This document shows, piece by piece, positions 1 through 10,430 of a stretch of 64,000 nucleotides of DNA. Position numbers and translations under genes: made by a program. The stretch comes from Lepidostoma basale (taxonomy: Eukaryota > Arthropoda > Insecta > Trichoptera > Lepidostomatidae). The stretch spans positions 124,001 to 188,000 of the forward strand of contig JAHDVF020000726.1 of assembly GCA_022606425.2 (NCBI GenBank), written 5' to 3'. Position 1 is the stretch's first letter; each line of letters begins with the position of its first letter. Under the pieces are notes generated by a model, which did not search any database, was not told where the DNA came from, and saw only the letters and a list, made by a program, of their open reading frames with translations.

Positions 1-216
1 CGATTGGCTGGCTATGTTCGTCGGAGAACCAACGGCCAATGGGAGAGACGGGCTCTGGAGTGGAGACCGCGTACAGGATTCCGCAGAGTTGGACGTCCAC
101 CTGCCCGCTGGACCGACGATCTGAAGAGGATTGCTGAACATGGATGGATGGAAGCGGCAATGGAAAGGGGGCGGTGGCGTGCTTTGGGAGAGGCCTACAT
201 TATGACAGACGGCTGA
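1..216 (+). mobile_element. LINE-J, C-terminal end of an RTE-like reverse transcriptase (partial)
   Basis: The open frame runs in from the window edge and ends at a stop near 216. It encodes the arginine-rich C-terminal tail seen after the RT domain of many RTE-like LINEs: a GxVRR start, then LEWRPRTG, GRPPARWTDDL and a closing RWRALGEAY block. The GRP..RW.DD motif is the recognisable part. Only about 70 codons are present, so the family cannot be named further. It is closest in style to LINE-C in this window. Confidence 0.65.
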
Positions 217-244
217 TGATATGCGCAGTCCCACTCCTCTATAG

Positions 245-370
245 CCAATAGCCAATCTATAGCCATTTTATTGTCACGTGAATTCTACAAAGACAGAGTG
301 AGATTTTTTTCACACTGTCATCACCGGGGAATGGAACCTGGGACCATTGGTAGAGCAGGCATAGCACGCA
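245..370 (-). repeat. SINE-1 fragment (tRNA-like head)
   Basis: Matches the 5' half of the SINE-1 family seen complete at 42486-42780: the GTCACGTGAATTCTAC body segment, the CACACTGTCATC block and a degenerate B box. The head is diverged, with GGAATGGAACC where SINE-1 has GGGAATCGAACC. Confidence 0.6.
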
Positions 371-387
371 AGGCAATAATTTACATA

Positions 388-556
388 TGTTATTATTTTT
401 TTATTATTTTGATCAATCGTTATTTACATCATTACAGCGCGAGCCAAATCGTAGTTAATTGTATGACATGTGATAGGCAGCTAATCTATCGCCATTTTAT
501 TGTCACGTGACTTTTTTTGGGAGCTTTCAGCCACTCTGAAGGTCGTGCGTAATAAA
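388..556 (-). repeat. SINE-1 copy with an internal deletion
   Basis: Reads from an (ATT)n tail through a degenerate TTTACATC...GATGTAAA end, the CATGTGATAGG body block and GTCACGTGA, then jumps to the extreme 5' end (GAAGGTCGTGCG). The tRNA-like centre is missing. Confidence 0.6.
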
Positions 557-1129
557 ATTGTATAAATGAAAATTAAATTCGTTAATGAATAAAACATGTA
601 TTTTCTAAAACAAAATTCAATTTTATTTTACAAATTTACAGTTCTGTTTCATCACAAATGACAACTATTATGGTAATATCAGTTTGACAATATGCATGTA
701 CTGCTATTAACTTAAGAAATACATGTAAAAACCAGTGTCGAAATTGTTCCATGAGGATTGAAAGAGGACATTAAAGCGACAAAAGCTAGCAAGACAAAAG
801 CTCGTGTCTCCATAGCCACTAAAGTCCTTATTAGCATAAGAGATTACTGTCCTTAAACTGAATTATTATTCGTCCTTTATATAATACATTTAGAGTGTTT
901 TAAGGATTTCAGAGTTAAAAATTGTTTTAATTTTTTACTATTTTTTAACCGGGTGTCTTTCTTAAGAAATGCATAAAATTGAAATGTTACTTCTATAAAT
1001 GTAAAAATAATACATATAATACATAATTCATATGGACATACAACGTTCGGAGAGTTTTAGTCTCCTTGATTATTTTTCTAGATTCGACGCCTTTTTCGCC
1101 TTATATAAGTCATAAAAAACAACCGTTTT
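557..1129. other. no gene recognised, AT-rich spacer
   Basis: AT-rich sequence with no coding frame of note. I did not match it to another copy in this window. Confidence 0.5.
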
Positions 1130-1380
1130 TATTAGTATGAATATATTTAAAAAATGCTAAATTAAATAACTTTGTTTTTGTATCACAATTGTATTTTATT
1201 TTACGCGACAGCTGTTTCATCAACCTATGTTGACATCATCAGGTGTTACAATAATATATCAATTGTCAAATTTTCGTGATTTTTCGAATCTTTATGTGTA
1301 TTTGTTCCTATGTCAATTTGAATAATTTCTTTGATATGATTTTGAAGTTCTTGCTGAAATTGATTTAGGTACCATAATAT
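1130..1380 (-). repeat. PLE-terminus-like repeat with hammerhead-like motif
   Basis: On the minus strand it contains CTGATGAT, a six-pair stem with loop ATAG, then GAAACAGCTGTC at 1207-1242. It matches copies at 12160, 35480-36265 and 41190. The flank carries the module reading ATTATTCAAATTGACATAGG on the minus strand, which also occurs in SINE-3. The layout fits the terminal repeats of Penelope-like elements, but no Penelope RT or GIY-YIG frame is present. Confidence 0.5.
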
Positions 1381-1494
1381 TATAATTAAAAGAACGGTTA
1401 AATACTATTTATAGTAGAAAATATAATAATAAAATAATAATAATAATAATAAAAATGAATCAGTAATTAGAAGGAACAATGACACATAGCCGAT

Positions 1495-1818
1495 AGATAT
1501 CTCCGACAGCGACAGCACAGATTGTTTTATCTACCGCCAGAACCAATCTGCCTCTGGTGACACTGGTGAGAAGAGCAATTAATCTGCTGAACGCGGTCTC
1601 CTCGGAAATCGATCTTTCATATTAGTGAAAGTACGTTCAGAAGGGAAATCTCTTAATTCTGGAGAGCATCCTGTCTTCCTAAATTCGAACCATCTCTCAT
1701 GCGTTGCTCTGGTAGTATACTATACACAATATATTATTTTACCTGTTCACAATAGATGACTTAAAAATAATTTTGTAATATCTGTTGATGAAATAAACTG
1801 ATTTGATTTGATTTAATC
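1495..1818 (+). mobile_element. LINE-F 3' end, (GATTT)n tail
   Basis: Decayed copy of the LINE with a Jockey/CR1-like RT C-terminus best seen at 45092-45770. It keeps the LPLV.P..RAI.LLN and SEID stretch out of frame, then a 3' UTR ending in GATTTGATTTGATTT. A duplicate of the upstream flank at 36735-36850 suggests it sits inside an older repeat. Confidence 0.65.
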
Positions 1819-2085
1819 ATTGCTCAATAATATCAAATTGTTTATGCGCTTAGTATACACAAAATCTGTGGTAAATTCAATTATGGATGCGAACACGTAA
1901 CTTAATCATCGTGTGGGGTCAATTCCAGATGTACTAATAGCTATTTTGAGAGATAATATAATTACGTAAGGTAATTGCTATCAGATCCTGCACTGAGAGC
2001 ACTCCATCTACTCGAAACATAAACCATTAACATGATGTGCATATTAATAGCACAGAAACTCTTAAATAACTTTATTATATCTCAG
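1819..2085. other. no gene recognised
   Basis: AT-rich spacer between the LINE-F tail and a LINE-A end. No repeat or coding signal recognised. Confidence 0.5.
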
Positions 2086-2145
2086 CTAATTAACTAACTA
2101 ACCAACACGCCGTTTACCCGGAGAGATAGGCAGAGCGCCTCTTCT
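2086..2145 (-). mobile_element. LINE-A 3' end fragment
   Basis: Starts with AACTAACTAACC and continues with the 3'-terminal LINE-A block (ACGCCGTTTACCCGG, AGGCAGAG). Only about 60 bases remain. Confidence 0.6.
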
Positions 2146-2254
2146 ACGTACATGTGTCGGGGTTAAATGCATAACCCATATAAGCGGACTTCGCCTGCAG
2201 AATCAGCATATTTCATGATGAAATATAATTCACGAATAACCGAAAACGCCTGAC

Positions 2255-2690
2255 GTAGGACCTACTTATCAAAAGTGAGGAATCGGGGCCCAGATTTTAT
2301 TCACACAGGTCACTAGGTCACTAAAGCAGAGCATCGTGTGAAAATGGAAGCAAAGCATATAAAAGCGGTACATCCGACCACCATGGACAGTATTCCTTCT
2401 TGCGACTTCTAACCGACACGAGTCTACGCCGTCAAGTCTACGTACGAGAAACCTCCGACCCTCCTACCGAGCTACTCAACTGTCTACACTGCTACGCCGC
2501 GTAACTTCCGACGAGTCTTCGCTTCTACTGCCCAGTGAGCCATCAGCCCCAGCTGCTATCGAAGTCCAGGCGCTCGCTCCATCATGAGTACATAATACTG
2601 TTAACGTACGATTACTTGTGATCTGCAATAAACGTTGAAACCTCCACTGCTTTTATCTCTCACCACATCCCCCAAATATGTGTGTGTCAC
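2255..2690 (+). repeat. possible solo LTR or promoter-bearing repeat
   Basis: A less AT-rich block holds a TATA-like element (CATATAAAAG, about 2357), then a 250-base pyrimidine-rich leader without a coding frame, then AATAAA at about 2627 followed by a GT/T-rich stretch. Promoter, short transcript and poly(A) signal within about 430 bases is how a solo LTR looks. No second copy, clear TG...CA ends or target duplication was found, so a host promoter or other repeat is possible. Confidence 0.3.
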
Positions 2691-2910
2691 GGTTTGTGAA
2701 TGTAGAAGACACACGAGAGTTTTTATTTTATTATTTACTCGTATAGTTCATTTGAACCTTATTATATTAAATTTATTTTGAGCTATTATATTGATTCTCA
2801 TGAAATGTGATAATCTCATGAATACGCACACGTTCATATAAATATGTACAAAGGCGAGAATGGGGCATATTTTAACTAAATGCAGAAACTTCCTCACATA
2901 CAAAATTAAA

Positions 2911-3409
2911 ACTAACTAACTAACTAACCATCACGCCGTCTCTCCGGAGGAGTAGGCAGAGAGGATGGACCGCCACACCGTTCTGTCCTAACATACCTCT
3001 CTAGCTTCATACATCTTAACATGCACGTTCATACATCTTAACATGCACGCTCGTCAATTCTTCCGATTTCGAAAGTGGCCGCTTTTCAGCATTTGATTAA
3101 TTTGGTCATGCTATGCTTTCCTGGGTCTTCCACGACTTCTCTTTTCACTCACACTGCTTATATACAACATTTTATTCATTCTTGTCTCATCCATTCGTTC
3201 CAATGTCCAAACCATCTCAGGGTTCTTTTTTTAATTTTACTTATGATGCAATCTGCCTTACATTTTTCTTCCTTATTCCGTCGTTCGGTATTCAAATAAA
3301 TTTTTCTCAGTGTTCTCATTTCTACGGCATTTTTCCTACTTTCATCCTTTTTTGCCAGCTCTAAGTCTCACTTCCATACATAAGGGTTGGCACTAGTACT
3401 CCATTATCC
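2911..3409 (-). mobile_element. LINE-A 3' fragment, 5'-truncated, (TTAG)n tail
   Basis: Begins with (ACTA)n and reads on the minus strand back through the C-terminal RT tail into the LVPTLMYGSEAW-type region. It has many frameshifts. It carries a 22-base tandem duplication at about 3006-3049 (CATACATCTTAACATGCACG unit). It is diverged from the consensus and so is an older copy. Confidence 0.8.
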
Positions 3410-3570
3410 AAAATCTTAAATTATTCTGTCCAGGTCAGGCCCTATACTGTTCTGTTTTAAGTTGAACGGTATATGCCTGACCTAGACAGGGGTTTGACGT
3501 TGGGGTTCTCCCCTTACCACTGTCTCGGTCAGCGCTAGGTGATACGTGTGGTCAGTGATACGTATAATCA

Positions 3571-4633
3571 CTAAATTATTATTATTTTGTTGAATCGCAC
3601 TTTACATCATTACAGCGCGGGCCAAATCGATGTAAAGGGTAACCTGTAGCTATCACAGTGATTCTCGTGACATGTGATAGGTAGCTTATCTATCGTCATT
3701 TAACCGTCGCGTTGCCATGTGGTCAATTGAGTTTCCACTGCCAATTTAAAGTTGATTTTCTTAAAACCTATGGACCCTAATATTATAAAAAAAATTGTAA
3801 TCCTTCATTGAAGTGTTTTCAATATTTCGTAATAAAAAAAAAGCAAAAAATTACTTCCTTCATCCCAAAAAAAAATATTTTCTAAGACTGCCCTCACCTT
3901 CATTCGTGTTAAGGTAGAATTTGTTTTGCTAATATTTACAACTTTATCAAAAGTGACAAATACTTACTCGCTGTTTTGAACGTATTATAAATTATATGTT
4001 TGGCCTTTTCTCATAGGTACGTAATAATACCGACTGTGGACGGAAACGCAGCACGCAACTTAATAATATCAGAACTGTGAAAATATTAACACTTTACCAA
4101 AAGGGACAAATATTAATACGTACTCGTTGTCTTGAACGTACTATACATTTTGCCTAGGTGCCTTTATCATACGTAAAATCTCGTAAAGTCTCGCCCCGCC
4201 GGCCGCGGCGCGGCGTCACGGAGCGAGACAAGTTTATACTTGGTGCCAGTTGCTCGTATGCTGTGACGCATTCCATATCAGAAATCGCATGGTTCCAGAA
4301 AAAAATTAATAATGATATGTTTTTCAAATAATCCATGTATGTTATAGATATCGATCTATTCCTAATGAAATTCCCTACAAGATGACATAAATTAAATTTT
4401 GATTCATCGAGTCATATGCTTGATATTTAGATAAAGTTAGCGGTAAACTGTATTGACCACATGGGAGCGAGCGTTTTGTTTTGAACACGGTACGTTAAGG
4501 GTTAATTGTCACGTGAATTCTACACCAGACCAAAGACAGTGTGACAATCACACTGCCATCGCCGGGAATCGAACCTGGGACCTTCGGTGTGGCTTAGAAT
4601 AGCTTTTACCACTCTGCCATGAAGGTTGTTAGG
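3571..4633 (-). repeat. SINE-1 copy split by a TTAA element
   Basis: Pieces 3571-3703 (tail and 3' hairpin) and 4502-4633 (body and tRNA-like head with GGGAATCGAACC) make one minus-strand SINE-1. The split falls inside its CATTTTATTGTCACG segment, at a TTAA duplicated on both sides of the insert. Confidence 0.85.
3704..4501. mobile_element. MITE-1, TTAA-flanked non-autonomous element, copy 1
   Basis: 798 bases flanked by TTAA (3700-3703 and 4502-4505). The ends are CCGTCGCGTTGCCATGTGG and, on the other strand, CCCTTAACGTACCG followed by CCATGTGG about 40 bases in. The inverted ends are therefore imperfect and of unequal length. TTAA duplication and CC-starting ends fit a piggyBac-type transposase acting in trans. 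No coding frame. It is very similar to 11212-11998. Kolobok elements also use TTAA and are the alternative. Confidence 0.8.
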
Positions 4634-4635
4634 AA

Positions 4636-4712
4636 AGAAAAGTGTGGCGGTTCACCCTCTCTGCCTACCCGTCCAGAGAGACGGCGTGATGCTTAATGAA
4701 TTAGTTAACAAG
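4636..4712 (+). mobile_element. LINE-A 3' end fragment
   Basis: Carries GTGTGGCGGTTC, the CTGCCTACCC block and ACGGCGTGATG, followed by an eroded TTAG-like tail. It abuts the SINE-1 head. Confidence 0.7.
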
Positions 4713-5200
4713 CCGCAATCGAGTTTATCATGTTTGCCCATTTCTAACATTAGCCGGTATCTCATATAATTTATGTTTTAATTCTCGTCGTGTCGATATA
4801 ACTGTTTTCCTACCGAAAAGCCTGTTTGTTTGTTTGTTCTCTGACGAGTCTTAGAACACCCGGTCGGAAAATACCCGAAACAAAAATATCAATTAACTTA
4901 ACACAACGTAAAGAAAACATTGCATAGAAAATAAACAGCCTATATAAATAATATTGTTATAATTCGTTTATTTGTTCAGTTATTTTGATACGCTTAAGGG
5001 TTTTAAGGTGGCAGGCCTAGAATGGCCTTGGGCAAGTCATTCAGCACGCAGCTCTATGCTATGTATTCGACCACGAATCAGTCCTTGGTAGTCATTGGAA
5101 GTCCAGCATGATTGGTGGTCCTATGCGTCCATGTTCCTGCTGCAACACCGGGTCTGAGTCCCAGGATCATTCTAACTATTCTATTTTCAAACCAGTAGAT
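4713..5200. other. no gene recognised
   Basis: AT-rich sequence without a coding frame or a repeat I could match. Confidence 0.5.
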
Positions 5201-5204
5201 TATT

Positions 5205-5660
5205 GAACAACAAATATTTGTGAATGTATACTTATACCTGTATACTCGTACGAAATCCTGGATTTACACCAAAGGGTGGTTAATTCAAATTTTTAATTGT
5301 ATCTCAATAGAGACGAAGACGTAAACTGGAAACTGAACATGGATGATCAAGGTGTTTACAGGACTTATGACCTGTCATTGGTTGGGTTAAGCGCACGCTT
5401 TATGTAATTACAACATTCCCCATTCCACATTTGTTATTGTGATCATGCATGACAAATTTTTGGAAGATGTATATATACTTCAAAATCCATATTTATCTTC
5501 ACGTGTCAGTTTCAGTCAGCCATCTATGTAGATTTGGTTGCACTTGTGAATTTTTTCAAGAATTAACCTATACAACCGACCCACTAACGCCATCTATGGA
5601 GAATGATTTTCGGGATTTAGCAAACTACCTTATTAACACAATGCGAAGGCTGTCGCCTAA
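5205..5660 (+). repeat. TIR-1 repeat with its 5' flank, right end missing
   Basis: From about 5297 it has the TIR-1 left end AATTGTATCTCAATAGAG, then GACCTGTCATTGGTTGGG and the region found inverted at 36487-36734. The flank 5210-5280 (CAAATATTTGTGAATG...) also precedes the element at 36283, so both belong to a larger older repeat. Confidence 0.6.
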
Positions 5661-6199
5661 CATATTGTAGATTATTTGTTGTTCTTTTAGAGTCATTGTC
5701 CACGACTCAGAACCTACTACTGAATATGGTGTAAATATCATAACTCACGAGTACATGTATGTTATTCAGTGCTTATAAGTAGTGCCACAGGGCATAAAGG
5801 TTATGTCTGATAAACATATTTCTGCTCTCATACAAATTTATGTTGCACCGTGAACATCTTGCTGGAAAATGCAATGCGAAATACGTATTTATTCTGCTGA
5901 GACATTGCGAAAGATTGCTCCAGACTTTATCACAATCTCAGGATGCTGTTACGTAATTCAAAGTGTTCTTTTTAAGATTAGAATCTTGTTTTATTTATGT
6001 CTTATTAGAATTTACATTTTAAAACACGTACGTTGAAGAAAAATAGTTTATTTCACCAGAAGATGGCGTTAGGTAAACATATTATTAATGACATCTAATT
6101 AAATAACTAGCGTTCATTTCGTATCCCCTAGAGGGTAGGTAGCTATATCTACCTTCCTCCGATTTTACTGAGATCCTCGGCATTTTGAATGATTTATGT
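5661..6199. other. no gene recognised
   Basis: AT-rich spacer. No frames or repeats that I can support. Confidence 0.5.
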
Positions 6200-6790
6200 A
6201 ACTAACTAGCCGTCACGCCGTTTCTCCGGAGGGGTAGGCAGAGAGAATGGGCCACCATACCGTTCTGTCCCGACATACTCTCTAGATTCCTCAACATTCA
6301 TACATGGTAACATGCACGCTCTTTGAGCAGATAGGTTCTGAACTCTGCTAATTCCTGTCCATTATTTTATATTTCGCAGCCAGGAAAACTGCCTTCTACC
6401 AATTCCCCGACGTCCTTCTATTTTATCCACTTTCAGCTGAAGGTGGTGCTATTTTTCTCTCTTACGTGACCTAAATATGAGACCATTCTAACTTTCACAC
6501 TCGACAACAGTTCTCTATTTGCTCTGGTTCTCTGGAGTACGTCTGCATTACTGACCCTATCGGTCCACGGTAGGGTCCTTCGCTTCCATATTTAAGGGTC
6601 GGCAGAAGAACACCATTGTGCACTGCCATTCTAGCTTTTTTAGATAGGTTTTTGTTTGCGATGACAACTTTAAGTGCACCATTCACTTTGTTGCCTGCCC
6701 CAACCCTTCTTTCAATATCCCTCTCCACTCGCACTTCTCTTGTAAACATACTACCTAAATACATGAACTCATCTACTTGCTCCAAATATA
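6200..6790 (-). mobile_element. LINE-A copy with a LINE-B segment inside (mosaic)
   Basis: Read on the minus strand, it begins with LINE-A coding (VDEFMYLGSMF, ERRVGAGNKVNGALK, GVLLPTLKYGSE). At about 6550-6345 it changes to LINE-B-like sequence (REN..., W.R..KI-type tail related to 42150-42423). From about 6330 to 6200 it returns to the LINE-A 3' end with a short CTAA tail. The LINE-A to LINE-B to LINE-A order suggests template switching or recombination. Confidence 0.7.
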
Positions 6791-6800
6791 AATATAAAAA

Positions 6801-7047
6801 ACTAACTAACTAACTAACCATCACGCCGTCTCCCCGAAAGGGTAGGCAGAAAGAATGGACTGTCACACTATGCGGCACTCCATCCTTCTCTTTTCGCCCC
6901 GCGGGAGACGCGGTGTGATGGGTTGCGAACCTCATCGCCACCAATAGGCATCTCCCGCGCACACTTCGATCTTCCAACATCCACAAAATAAATCTAAAAC
7001 AAATAATACTCGTATAAAATACAATGATATAAAATAAAATAACAAAA
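6801..7047 (-). repeat. SINE-3 copy, 5'-truncated
   Basis: Starts with (ACTA)n and the LINE-A 3' end, then the foldback block (GGCACTCCATCC..., GGGAGACGCGGTGTGATGGG), then an AT-rich body. See 40028-40509 for the best-bounded copy. Confidence 0.8.
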
Positions 7048-7093
7048 TGAATGGTGCACTTAAAGTTGTCATCGCAAACAAAAACCTATCAAA
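7048..7093 (+). mobile_element. short LINE-A internal fragment in opposite orientation
   Basis: Matches the KVNGALKVVIANKNL coding stretch of LINE-A in the plus direction, directly after a minus-strand SINE-3. The same stretch lies on the minus strand at 6645-6690. Confidence 0.6.
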
Positions 7094-7110
7094 ATAAATA
7101 TAATGTTATA

Positions 7111-7733
7111 ACTAACTAACTAACTAACTAACCATCACGCCGTCTCCCCGAAAGGATAGGCAGAAAGAATGGACTGTCACACTATGCGGCACTCCATCCT
7201 TCTCTTTTCGCCCCGCGGGAGACGCGGTGTGATGGGTTGCGAACCTCATCGCCACCAATAAGCATCTCCCGCGCACACTTCGATCTTCCAACATCCACAA
7301 AATAAATCTAAAACAATTAATATAAAATACAATGATATAAAATAAAATAACAAAATAAAAATAATTTGATACAAAATGTTATTTTTAGATGGTGCACATT
7401 TGTCTATTTAATTTATGTTCCACGAATCCACCGTTTTTTAAATTTAGCACATAATGTAATAACACATAATGTTTTTCCAATGTTGCACATGTTGACATGG
7501 ACGATCCGGACTTTTGTGTTTATTTAATTTATGTTACACGTATCCACCGTTTTTTAAATTACCTGTTATATGATTTAATTAATGTTCCACGTATCCACTT
7601 TTTTTATTTGGCAGTAATTAGGCACTTAAAACCAACCAACACCAGCAAGAACTTTAAAAGAATATTGAAGAAACTATTCAAATTGTCATTGGAACAAATG
7701 AAAAATTTATTTTTACACCTGTCAAAATTCTTT
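7111..7733 (-). repeat. SINE-3, full-length copy with 13-base target duplication
   Basis: Flanked by ATATAATGTTATA at 7098-7110 and 7734-7746, which bounds the insert at 623 bases. In element orientation it runs: a PLE-related module (TTTGTTCCAATGACAATTTG), two or three tandem versions of AACGGTGGATACGTG..AACATAAATTAAAT, an AT-rich stretch, a GC-rich foldback, the LINE-A 3' terminus and (TTAG)n. No A/B box is obvious. It is a LINE-dependent retroposon by its tail and duplication. Confidence 0.85.
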
Positions 7734-7746
7734 ATATAATGTTATA

Positions 7747-8487
7747 TTAATATAAATATCCGGGATTGTGATAAAATATGGAGCATTTTTAATACACGTC
7801 TATTTTTAACTCCAGCTTTGTAATTATTAATAGATATAAATTTGGTATAACTGTTATGGGGGGCGTCGGATTTTTTTCTTCTTATAATGGAGCGGTGATG
7901 CAGAAAAGGTAGGTAGTTAACCATGGTTCAAACGAAAAAAAATACAAATTGACCCTTTAGTAATTGATAAATGTTAATCATTTGAATTATAATATAAAAA
8001 TGCGTAGGATTTGGTAGTTACTTGGCTTATACCATCGGTGATAGTTAATTTCCTACAATTTCGTGAAACGCGTTTATATAAATCATAGCTGTTGTCAGAG
8101 GGAAATATCTTCCTGATTCATTCACGAAACCAATTCATTTCGGACACAAAAGAACAATGAGGCTATTTTTAACATTGCATGATAGAATTGGATTCCTTCG
8201 TATTGTTGTCTGATATTTTTGTTTAGGTTTTTTTATGAACAGTATTGCGATATTTTTATTTATACGGTTGTATAGTAATTTTCAAATTATACATTCATGA
8301 AAATGGACGATTCCAGCCACGTAAATGGACATTATAATAAAATGAACACATTGTTTTTTTTTTTTTTTTCATATCATTTCATGGACGCCCTTCTTCAGGG
8401 TAGAAATTTGAACTTTCCTAACCATTATTTTTTAATCATTATTTCAATGTATCTAAACCATCTTAAATTTATATATTTGTATTATTA
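7747..8487. other. no gene recognised
   Basis: AT-rich spacer. Contains a short poly(T) run near 8354. The frames seen are short and show no family motif. Confidence 0.5.
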
Positions 8488-8741
8488 ATATTATTATTAT
8501 TATTTTCTTGAATCGTTCTTTACATCATGACAGCATAAGCCAAATCGATGTAGAGGGTATTATAGCTATCATAGTGATTCTCGTGACATGTGATAGGTAG
8601 CTAATCTATCACCATTTTATTTTTACGTGAAATCTATACCAGACCAAAGACAGTGTGACAATCACACTGCCCTCGCTGGGAATCGAACCCGGAACCTTCG
8701 GGGTGGCAGTCAATGCACTAACCACTCAGCCACGAAGATTG
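8488..8741 (-). repeat. SINE-1, near full length
   Basis: Complete order on the minus strand: GAAGATTCGTGGCTGAGTGG-type head, B box GGTTCGATTCC, GTGTGATTGTCACACTG, GTAGATTTCACG-like body, CACATGTCACGAG, the 3' hairpin and an (AAT)n tail. Confidence 0.85.
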
Positions 8742-9345
8742 TATTCTTCGTCTTCTTCTACTTCCTCAGCCTATTTCCTTCCACTCCTGGACAAAGGCCT
8801 CCTCCATTCGCTTCCATGTCACTCTGTCTTGTGCAAAATATATCCAGGTTATTCCGACATGTCTATTCAGATTATCCTTCCACCGTAGTTGCGGTCGCCC
8901 TGCACTTCTATTTGCCGTCCACGGTCTCCAAGTCAGCAGTCTACTTGTCCATTTTTCATCTGAGCTTCTGGCTACTTGACCTACCCATTGCCATTTCAGA
9001 GTTGTCACCCAGTGGATGATGTCAGTGACCATAGTTTTTCCTCTCACCGTATCGTGTATGACTCTGTCTCTTAGGCTTATTCCTAACATGGCTATTTCCA
9101 TGGCTCTTTGGGTCACTCGTAGTTTCTCGCCACTTTGCTTGAACAATGTTACAGTTTCATGACCATAAGTACCAACTGGCAGAACGTAGGTTTCATAGAC
9201 TTTTCGTTTCAGGTTGATCGGTATTTTCCGATTTTTAAGGTTGTAATCCATGTTTCAGAAAGCTGCCTAGCTTAGTCCAATTCTTCTCTTGAGCTTTGAG
9301 GCTTGGTTATCTCGGCCCAATTGAATATTGTGTCCCAGGTATATA
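8742..9345 (-). mobile_element. LINE-C 3' end (RT C-terminus)
   Basis: On the minus strand it encodes, with frameshifts, YLGHNIQLGRDNQ, INLKRKVYE..VLPVGTYG, KLRVTQRAMEIAMLGISLRDR and RSAGRPQLRWKDNL, then a GAA-rich tail abutting SINE-1. This is the thumb and C-terminal tail downstream of the RT active site in RTE-like elements. The YADD motif is not included. The best comparison is 59589-60256. Confidence 0.8.
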
Positions 9346-9477
9346 TATATTATTGGACATTCTCGATTTTGTTGCCATATTTTTATTAAATAAAATAAAT
9401 GTGTTAAACCTGTGGAATTCCATAATGACGAATTTTTTAATGAATAAAGCACTGTAATTCATAAAAAATGTCATCTT

Positions 9478-9630
9478 TTGTTTATAGCTCTTTTATTCGC
9501 GCTGCATTCAATTCTTATATTTACATTTGACACTATCATTCATGAATTTCCACTGCTCATTTTCACTGCTTTCATTCTTATTTTGCCAGTTCTATGCTTC
9601 ACTTCCATACATCAAGAGTCGTGTGAAATT
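9478..9630 (-). mobile_element. LINE-A fragment, diverged
   Basis: Keeps the coding stretch around ..SEAWNWQNK.ES and ..SNxxIRxECSANK in broken form. It matches the equivalent part of 39410-39705. Confidence 0.6.
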
Positions 9631-9994
9631 TGAAATTACGTTTTAAATTTCACGTAATATATTAATTCTAATTTTAAATCGCTTCCACATTTTCCAAGAG
9701 CAAAAAAACTGTAAGAATGATATAAGGTAGTTTAGATAATAAGAACTAACCCGGATAGGGGAGTGAGATAAATATGGTCACGTCTCAAGTTTATGGGGTA
9801 GTCCGGGCAGCTCGTAAAGGGGAGGCTGGGATAGTGGCCGTTACAGAGGACACTAGTGACCAGCCGGAATTGTTTCGAGATGCAACACGTAATAATGGCC
9901 TCCCTATGGAATTGAGATGAATCTCCGAAGATCGCTTTTTGCAATTTCATTCTTCTTTTGATATTTTGTATAATACTTATTTTTTTGTTTGGAA
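9631..9994. other. no gene recognised; one GC-richer block at 9745-9920
   Basis: The block around 9745-9920 stands out from its AT-rich surroundings but has no second copy or family motif that I recognise. Confidence 0.4.
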
Positions 9995-10430
9995 CCTTTG
10001 CATGGAACTGGCAAAAGAATGATGAAAGTAGAATAAATGCAGTAGAAATGAGATAGACGAATGTGTGGATACTCTGTGTATAAAAGAGTGTCGAATGAAA
10101 ATATAAGACGTGAATGCAGTGCGAATGATGGTGTCATGAACAAAATAATGAAAGGATCATTAAGATGGTTTGGACATATGGAAATAATGAATGAAGAAAG
10201 AATGGTTAAAAAAGTATATGTAAACGATATAAATGGAACTAGAAAAATAAGACCGAGGAAAACATGGCAGATCAAATAAATCAAATGAATATTGTATGTG
10301 TCCACGTGAGGAGTCAAAGAAATCGACGCGCGTGCATGACACGATGTATGAATGTTGAGAAATCGAGAGAAATATGACAGGAAAGAAAAGTGTGGTATTC
10401 CATTCTTTCTGATTACCACTTTGGGGAGTG
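9995..10430 (+). mobile_element. LINE-A 3' fragment, copy A of a tandem pair
   Basis: Encodes the DGVMNKIMKGSLRWFGHM block and the KTW/DQINQ region with frameshifts, and ends without a TTAG tail, where a second LINE-A piece starts. The RWFGHM..MNEERMVKK signature defines the family. Confidence 0.8.

Noticed and set aside
271..510. 79-codon frame
   Set aside because: Runs across SINE-1 remnants and poly(T). No coding evidence.
7900..8490. host gene in the 7.7-8.5 kb spacer
   Set aside because: Only short low-complexity frames. No codon bias or motif.
8627..9019. 130-codon plus-strand frame
   Set aside because: Spans antisense SINE-1 and antisense LINE-C. The ..GIEPG..-like peptide is an antisense B box.
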